A stretch of DNA of 8,596 bases, from NCBI GenBank assembly GCA_044450785.1, contig JBIOJM010000403.1, positions 1 through 8,596 of the forward strand. The letters run 5' to 3'. This document shows positions 5,234 to 8,596 of this stretch, in pieces. The position numbers and the translations under genes were made by a program. The DNA comes from JBIOJM01 sp044450785. GTDB taxonomy: Bacteria > Planctomycetota > Planctomycetia > Isosphaerales > Isosphaeraceae. The notes below the pieces were generated by a model. It was not told the DNA's origin, made no database searches, and worked only from the letters and a program-made list of their open reading frames with translations. Numbering within the stretch: the first letter of the stretch is position 1; the number at the start of each line of letters is the position of its first letter.

Positions 5234-6469
5234 TCAGCTCGAGACCCACTCCGCGACTTGCCCGGAGCGGTAAGCTCGGTTGCCGAGATGGGCCGCGGCG
5301 GCGGCACTCACGCCCGCCTCGGCCGGGGCATTTGGCCGCTGCCGGCTCCGGATGCATTCGACCCAGTTGGTCAGATGCAGCAGCTCGCCGTCCGGCTTGT
5401 CGTAGAAATCCGCTCCCTTGCGGGGATTGCTCCCCAGGATCCATTGCTCCGGCGCCTGTTTGCCCCCCTCCGGCGTGAGCTCGTACCGCCCGCGGTCGAT
5501 GTACATCGTGCCCGTGGTCCCCATGAACGTGATCATTGCGCCCAGGTTCGCGTTGGAAAATGTCCCCTCGAAGTGAGCCTGCACGTTGTTGGGGTATTCC
5601 AGGATGCACTGGATCGTGTCGGGAGTCTGCCAGAGGTCCTTGCTGGCGAAGTGGTTGCCAATCGACGTGGCCTTCTTCGGATGGTCGACCTCGAGGATCC
5701 AATGGGCCACGTCGATCCAGTGGACCATCAAATCGGTGAGCACCCCACCCCCGAAGTCCCAGAACCAGCGCCAGTTTCGGAAGCGGTACTCGTCGAACGC
5801 CTGATCGGGAGCAGACCCAAGGAAATCCTTCCAGGCCACCTGGTTTGGATCGATCCCCAGCCGCCCACGCTGAAACCGCGCGCTACCGCCTCGGTTCCAG
5901 CTCAGGTGGACCTTGAAAACCTCACCGATCCGTCCACTCTTGATGAGCTCGCGCGCTTTCTGGATGTGGGGCATGCTCCGCTGCTGCATGCCGACCTGGA
6001 CGATCTTGCGGTTCTGATTCTGTGCCTCGACGATCGCCGCGCCTTCGGCAAGATCATGCGTCAGGGGTTTTTCGACGTAGACGTCCTTCCCCGCGTTACA
6101 GGCGTCGACGGACATCGGCACGTGCCAGTGGTCGGGGCTGCCGATCAGGACGGCGTCGATGTCCTTGCGGTCGAGGACCTCGCGATAATGCTTGGTGGCG
6201 AACGCCCGGGGGTCCGCGAGCTTCTTCGCTCCCGCCAGGTGGGCGTCGTAGATGTCGCAGACGGCGGCGATCCTCACCCCGGGCACCTGGGCCAACGACC
6301 TCATCAAGGTTTGGCATCGCCCACCCGTGCCCAGGCAGCCGACGTTCAAGGTGTCAGTGGCCGGATAACCCCGCGCTGATTCGAGTGTCGCAGCCGTACT
6401 GATCGCGGCAGCGCCCAAGCCCCCGATGGTCTCGAGGAATGCGCGCCGGGTGGTCGTGGTTCGAGCCAT
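5234..6469 (-). CDS. Tat-exported Gfo/Idh/MocA family oxidoreductase
   Basis: This 411-residue protein is a complete, exported NAD(P)-dependent oxidoreductase of the glucose-fructose oxidoreductase family. It begins with a clear twin-arginine leader (TTRRAFLETIGGLGAAA, Arg8-Arg9), so it should fold with its cofactor in the cytoplasm before export. The Rossmann nucleotide loop is NVGCLGTGGRC (42-52). The family EKP motif is Glu133-Lys134-Pro135, with Lys134 the expected catalytic lysine. Asp246 and His250 in GGVLTDLMVHWIDVAHW are the other active-site candidates. The C-terminal domain carries the large beta sheet used for substrate binding and oligomerisation. Members oxidise, reduce or epimerise sugars and inositols; the substrate here is unknown. 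The ATG at 6469 has GGAG 7 bases upstream and a promoter about 40 bases upstream. It converges on the TIM-barrel gene. Confidence 0.93.
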   Translation of the reverse strand: MARTTTTRRAFLETIGGLGAAAISTAATLESARGYPATDTLNVGCLGTGGRCQTLMRSLAQVPGVRIAAVCDIYDAHLAGAKKLADPRAFATKHYREVLDRKDIDAVLIGSPDHWHVPMSVDACNAGKDVYVEKPLTHDLAEGAAIVEAQNQNRKIVQVGMQQRSMPHIQKARELIKSGRIGEVFKVHLSWNRGGSARFQRGRLGIDPNQVAWKDFLGSAPDQAFDEYRFRNWRWFWDFGGGVLTDLMVHWIDVAHWILEVDHPKKATSIGNHFASKDLWQTPDTIQCILEYPNNVQAHFEGTFSNANLGAMITFMGTTGTMYIDRGRYELTPEGGKQAPEQWILGSNPRKGADFYDKPDGELLHLTNWVECIRSRQRPNAPAEAGVSAAAAAHLGNRAYRSGQVAEWVSS

Positions 6470-6508
6470 GATGCGTCTCCTGGTCGGGGATTGATTGGAT
6501 CCGCGCGC

Positions 6509-6537
6509 AGTCTAGCCGCCCCGCGTGACGCAAGCAA
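6509..6537 (-). promoter_or_regulatory. Promoter of the Gfo/Idh/MocA gene
   Basis: On the minus strand, TTGCTT (6537-6532) is followed after exactly 17 bases by TAGACT (6514-6509). The -10 hexamer matches 4 of 6 bases of TATAAT and the -35 starts with TTG. The -10 ends about 40 bases before the ATG, leaving room for a short leader with the AGGAG ribosome binding site. It reads as a housekeeping-sigma promoter, not experimentally shown. Confidence 0.5.
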
Positions 6538-6592
6538 CCCGGCGAGCTCGACCCGCGCCGGCTTCCCGTCTCGACGCCAGACCAACGCATTC

Positions 6593-6796
6593 CTATGTGC
6601 TCGCCCGTCGACGCGGCTTCAACCATTGGTATGCCCGGCGACGGGCCACGGCCAGCAGGACCATGATCAGAGCCGAGATCAGCAAGGCCACGGAGGAAGG
6701 CTCCGGTACGCTTGCGGAATGAATACCGCCGCCGGAACCTCCATTGTCGTGGCTTCCCGAATTTCCACCCTGGTGTAATGGAGGTGAATCGAACAC
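6593..6796 (-). pseudogene. Orphan PEP-CTERM sorting tail, probably a remnant or very short protein
   Basis: Read from a GTG at 6796, which has GGAGG 9 bases upstream, this gives 67 residues ending in a textbook PEP-CTERM signal: VPEPSS, a hydrophobic segment (VALLISALIMVLLAVA), then RRR and more basic residues. Before it lies a Gly/Ser/Asn/His-rich linker. In known PEP-CTERM proteins this tail is recognised by an exosortase and always follows an N-terminal signal peptide. None is present here, and extending the frame upstream to 6961 only runs into the CNNM gene in another frame. One reading is a decayed gene that has lost its front. A neighbouring minus frame at about 6815-6850 reads as a hydrophobic stretch (AGAIAAAIVLSS), so a frameshifted signal peptide is also possible. 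The tail identification is firm; the status of the gene is not. Confidence 0.6.
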
Positions 6797-6860
6797 GCTC
6801 GCCCACCTCCGCCCGACGAGAGGACGATGGCCGCGGCGATCGCCCCGGCCTTTCCTAGAC

Positions 6861-6878
6861 ACGGCTGAGTGAAGCCGT
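6861..6878 (-). terminator. Hairpin just after the CNNM/CorC gene stop
   Basis: ACGGCT (6861-6866) and AGCCGT (6873-6878) form a perfect 6-bp stem with a 6-nt loop, starting 3 bases after the minus-strand stop codon at 6882-6884. There is no T-run behind it (GTCTAGG follows), so termination is uncertain. It would separate the CNNM gene from the PEP-CTERM fragment downstream. Confidence 0.35.
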
Positions 6879-6881
6879 AAG

Positions 6882-8207
6882 TCAGCGTGGAGGAGAGGGG
6901 GGATCGTCCGGCTCACCGATCCCGCGTTCGTTGACGAGGATGCGATCGACGCGGTTTCCATCCATGTCGACGACCTCGAAATGCAGGCCGCAGCAATCGA
7001 GGCTCTCCGCGACTCGAGGGATGTGGCCGAGCTGCGTGACCACGAGTCCGGCCAGGGTCTGGAACTCGCCTTCCGGGATCGAGGTCAGCCGGAAGAGGTC
7101 GCGAAATTCATCCAGGGGCATCCGCCCATCCAGCAGCCAAGACCCATCCGACCGCTGGACCGCCATGGGTTCGTCGTCAAGGTCGCCATCGGGCATGTCG
7201 CCCACGATCGCTTCCAGAATGTCGGTGAGCGTCAGCAAGCCCTCGACCGTTCCGTATTCGTCGAGGACCACGGCGACGCGCGTCGCGGATTTCTTGAACA
7301 TCTCCAGGGTCTTCAGTCCGCGCGTCCCTTCGTAGATGAAGAGCGGCAATGTGAGTTGCCCCTTGATCCGGAAGGGCTCGACGTTCTGGTCCTGCAGCAG
7401 CAGGTCCTTCACCTGGACGATTCCCAGCAAGTTGTCCAGGCTCTGGTCACACACGGGGAATCGGGTGTAATGGCTGGCGATCACCTTGCGGCGAATTTCA
7501 TCAGGAGGGTCGGCCAGGTCGATCCAGACGATCTCGTTGCGAGGCGTCATGAGCGCGCGAGCGCGGCGATCGGAGAACCGAAAGACCCGCTTGATCATCT
7601 CGTGCTCGCCTTCTTCGAACACGCCGGCCTTGGTCCCTTCCTGCAGCAGCACCGAGATCTCTTCCTGGGTGACCGGCGGCTCGTGAGCTGGGCGGACGCC
7701 GACGGCTCGCAAAACAAGATCCGCCGCCGCGCTCAAGCACCCGACGAACGGAACGGCCACGGTCGCGACGACCTGGATGGGCCATGCCACAACCCTGGCG
7801 ATCCGTTCCGGACGGTAGAGCGCAAACCTTCTCGGTACCAGATCGCCCAAGACCAGCGACGCCAGCGTGATCGCCAGGATGAGGAGACCCAGACCGATGC
7901 CCCGGTTGTAGGGCGCCAGGGGGCCGATGGCCTCGATCGCCCGGCAGATCCGCGGGCCCAAGGTCGCTCCGCCGTACACGCCAGCCAGTGTTCCCAGCAG
8001 AGTTGTCCATGCCCGGACCGTCCAGAGCAGCCGCTTGGGATCCCCGCCGAGACGGAGAGCAGCCCCCGCACCACGATCTCCCTGGCTCGACCAATGTCTC
8101 AACTGTGCCTTTGATGCCGAGCCGATGGCGAGCTCCGCCATGGCCAGGAGGCCACTTGCCACGACCGCGCCCAGGATCAGCAGAAGTTCCACATGAATCG
8201 CTTGCAT
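6882..8207 (-). CDS. CNNM/CorC (HlyC) family membrane protein with paired CBS domains
   Basis: This 441-residue protein matches the bacterial hemolysin C/CorC layout, a family linked to magnesium and cobalt handling. In order: a DUF21/CNNM membrane domain (about 3-168, with segments near 5-27, 66-85, 103-122 and 139-163, containing LVLGDLVPRRFAL where the family usually has E and PK), a short helical linker, a CBS pair (about 217-340, with LMTPRNEIVWID at its start and EYGTVEGLLTLTDILEAIVGD near its end), and a CorC/HlyC C-terminal domain (about 351-425). CBS pairs bind adenine nucleotides such as ATP in family members. The frame is open upstream to 8321, but I chose the ATG at 8207: it gives the family's normal N terminus directly before the first membrane segment and has GAGG 8 bases upstream. 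Ion specificity cannot be read from sequence. Confidence 0.92.
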   Translation of the reverse strand: MQAIHVELLLILGAVVASGLLAMAELAIGSASKAQLRHWSSQGDRGAGAALRLGGDPKRLLWTVRAWTTLLGTLAGVYGGATLGPRICRAIEAIGPLAPYNRGIGLGLLILAITLASLVLGDLVPRRFALYRPERIARVVAWPIQVVATVAVPFVGCLSAAADLVLRAVGVRPAHEPPVTQEEISVLLQEGTKAGVFEEGEHEMIKRVFRFSDRRARALMTPRNEIVWIDLADPPDEIRRKVIASHYTRFPVCDQSLDNLLGIVQVKDLLLQDQNVEPFRIKGQLTLPLFIYEGTRGLKTLEMFKKSATRVAVVLDEYGTVEGLLTLTDILEAIVGDMPDGDLDDEPMAVQRSDGSWLLDGRMPLDEFRDLFRLTSIPEGEFQTLAGLVVTQLGHIPRVAESLDCCGLHFEVVDMDGNRVDRILVNERGIGEPDDPPSPPR

Positions 8208-8596
8208 CGGATCGGCCTCGCGCTGGAACGGATCGCGGCCTCTATTGAACGCGAACAGAATGGGACTGGCCCGGGAGCCGAGCAAGGTTGCCGTCCCATC
8301 TCGTGAGCACCTCTCTGCCACCGCGGTCCACGATTTTCTCTGGGATCATGTTAGCCCGCGGCGGGGTCGATTGCTGCGTGCAAGTCGTTTCTCTCACCAC
8401 TTTTGAACCGGAAGAGGGACCGTGCTGGAGCGGTTCCCCGACGGTGTGAGTCTGCTGGTCGGATCCTTGGTCAGCAGAACGACTTCCGCAGATTCATTCG
8501 CAAGTCGGAAAAGTCGCTGCGCCGCTCCGAGACGATCCTACCGCCGCCGCGGCACTCACTGCGAGGGCTGTTCCGGGCGGAGGGCTCGCCGTACTC
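8208..8596. other. Upstream region of the CNNM gene and unassigned right edge
   Basis: Positions 8208-8321 are probably the untranslated leader of the CNNM gene, although the frame stays open. I see no convincing promoter. TCTGCTG (8451-8457) and CAGCAGA (8472-8478) form a perfect 7-bp inverted repeat with a 14-nt loop. From about 8478 to the edge two opposing frames are both open with GC-rich wobble positions: a plus frame (NDFRRFIRKSEKSLRRSE...) and a minus frame ending at a TGA at 8471-8473 (...SDFSDLRMNLRKSFC). They share wobble positions, so codon bias cannot tell which, if either, is real. A partial gene entering from the right is possible. Confidence 0.4.
8451..8478. repeat. 7-bp inverted repeat near the right edge
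   Basis: TCTGCTG (8451-8457) and CAGCAGA (8472-8478) are perfect reverse complements separated by 14 bases. If a minus-strand gene enters from the right edge and stops at 8471-8473, this hairpin would overlap its stop codon. Without a T-run on either strand it is a poor terminator. It could equally be a protein binding site or chance. Confidence 0.3.

Noticed and set aside
6981..8114. 377-residue plus-strand frame antisense to the CNNM gene
   Set aside because: It is a shadow of a gene with clear CNNM and CBS domains on the minus strand; its own sequence shows no recognisable domain.
8208..8321. N-terminal extension of the CNNM protein to 8321
   Set aside because: The extra 38 residues are polar and unlike the family, whereas the ATG at 8207 has a ribosome binding site and begins right before the first membrane segment.

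Overview
The window is GC-rich bacterial chromosome. Its gene content points to a planctomycete, most likely of the Isosphaeraceae type. The reasons are two Tat-exported sugar enzymes (a xylose-isomerase-like TIM barrel and a Gfo/Idh/MocA oxidoreductase), a membrane-anchored alkaline-phosphatase-fold 'sulfatase', a secreted alpha/beta hydrolase, a PEP-CTERM tail and pyrimidine-rich heptanucleotide repeats between genes. The lineage is inferred from these features; no rRNA or tRNA is present to confirm it.

Layout, left to right. Positions 1-619 hold no convincing gene. This stretch looks less GC-rich at its left end and contains an imperfect direct repeat, a short heptamer array, a 16-bp perfect palindrome, several GTCTCAC motifs and a probable terminator. 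Positions 620-1558 (minus) encode a secreted alpha/beta hydrolase. Positions 1559-1995 are a divergent intergenic region with two facing arrays of a 7-bp repeat. Positions 1996-5167 (plus) form a tightly coupled three-gene unit: a 55-residue single-pass membrane protein, a polytopic sulfatase-like enzyme starting 2 bases after its stop codon, and a Tat-exported TIM-barrel protein overlapping the previous stop by ATGA. A 66-bp gap with two hairpins separates this unit from a convergent Tat-exported Gfo/Idh/MocA oxidoreductase (5234-6469, minus), which has a recognisable promoter and a strong ribosome binding site. Positions 6593-6796 (minus) hold an orphan PEP-CTERM tail without a signal peptide. 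Positions 6882-8207 (minus) encode a CNNM/CorC-type membrane protein with paired CBS domains. The last 390 bases are unassigned.

Functionally, the hydrolase, the TIM barrel and the Gfo/Idh protein fit extracytoplasmic carbohydrate processing, which planctomycetes are rich in. The least ordinary item is the 1996-5167 unit. Its sulfatase-fold member has Thr where formylglycine-forming Cys or Ser is expected and His in place of the motif Arg, so it may be a phospho-transferring or phosphodiester-cleaving enzyme. It is preceded by an unrecognised small membrane protein. I found no CRISPR array, insertion sequence, phage gene or defence system. Most of the coding content is ordinary for this kind of genome.
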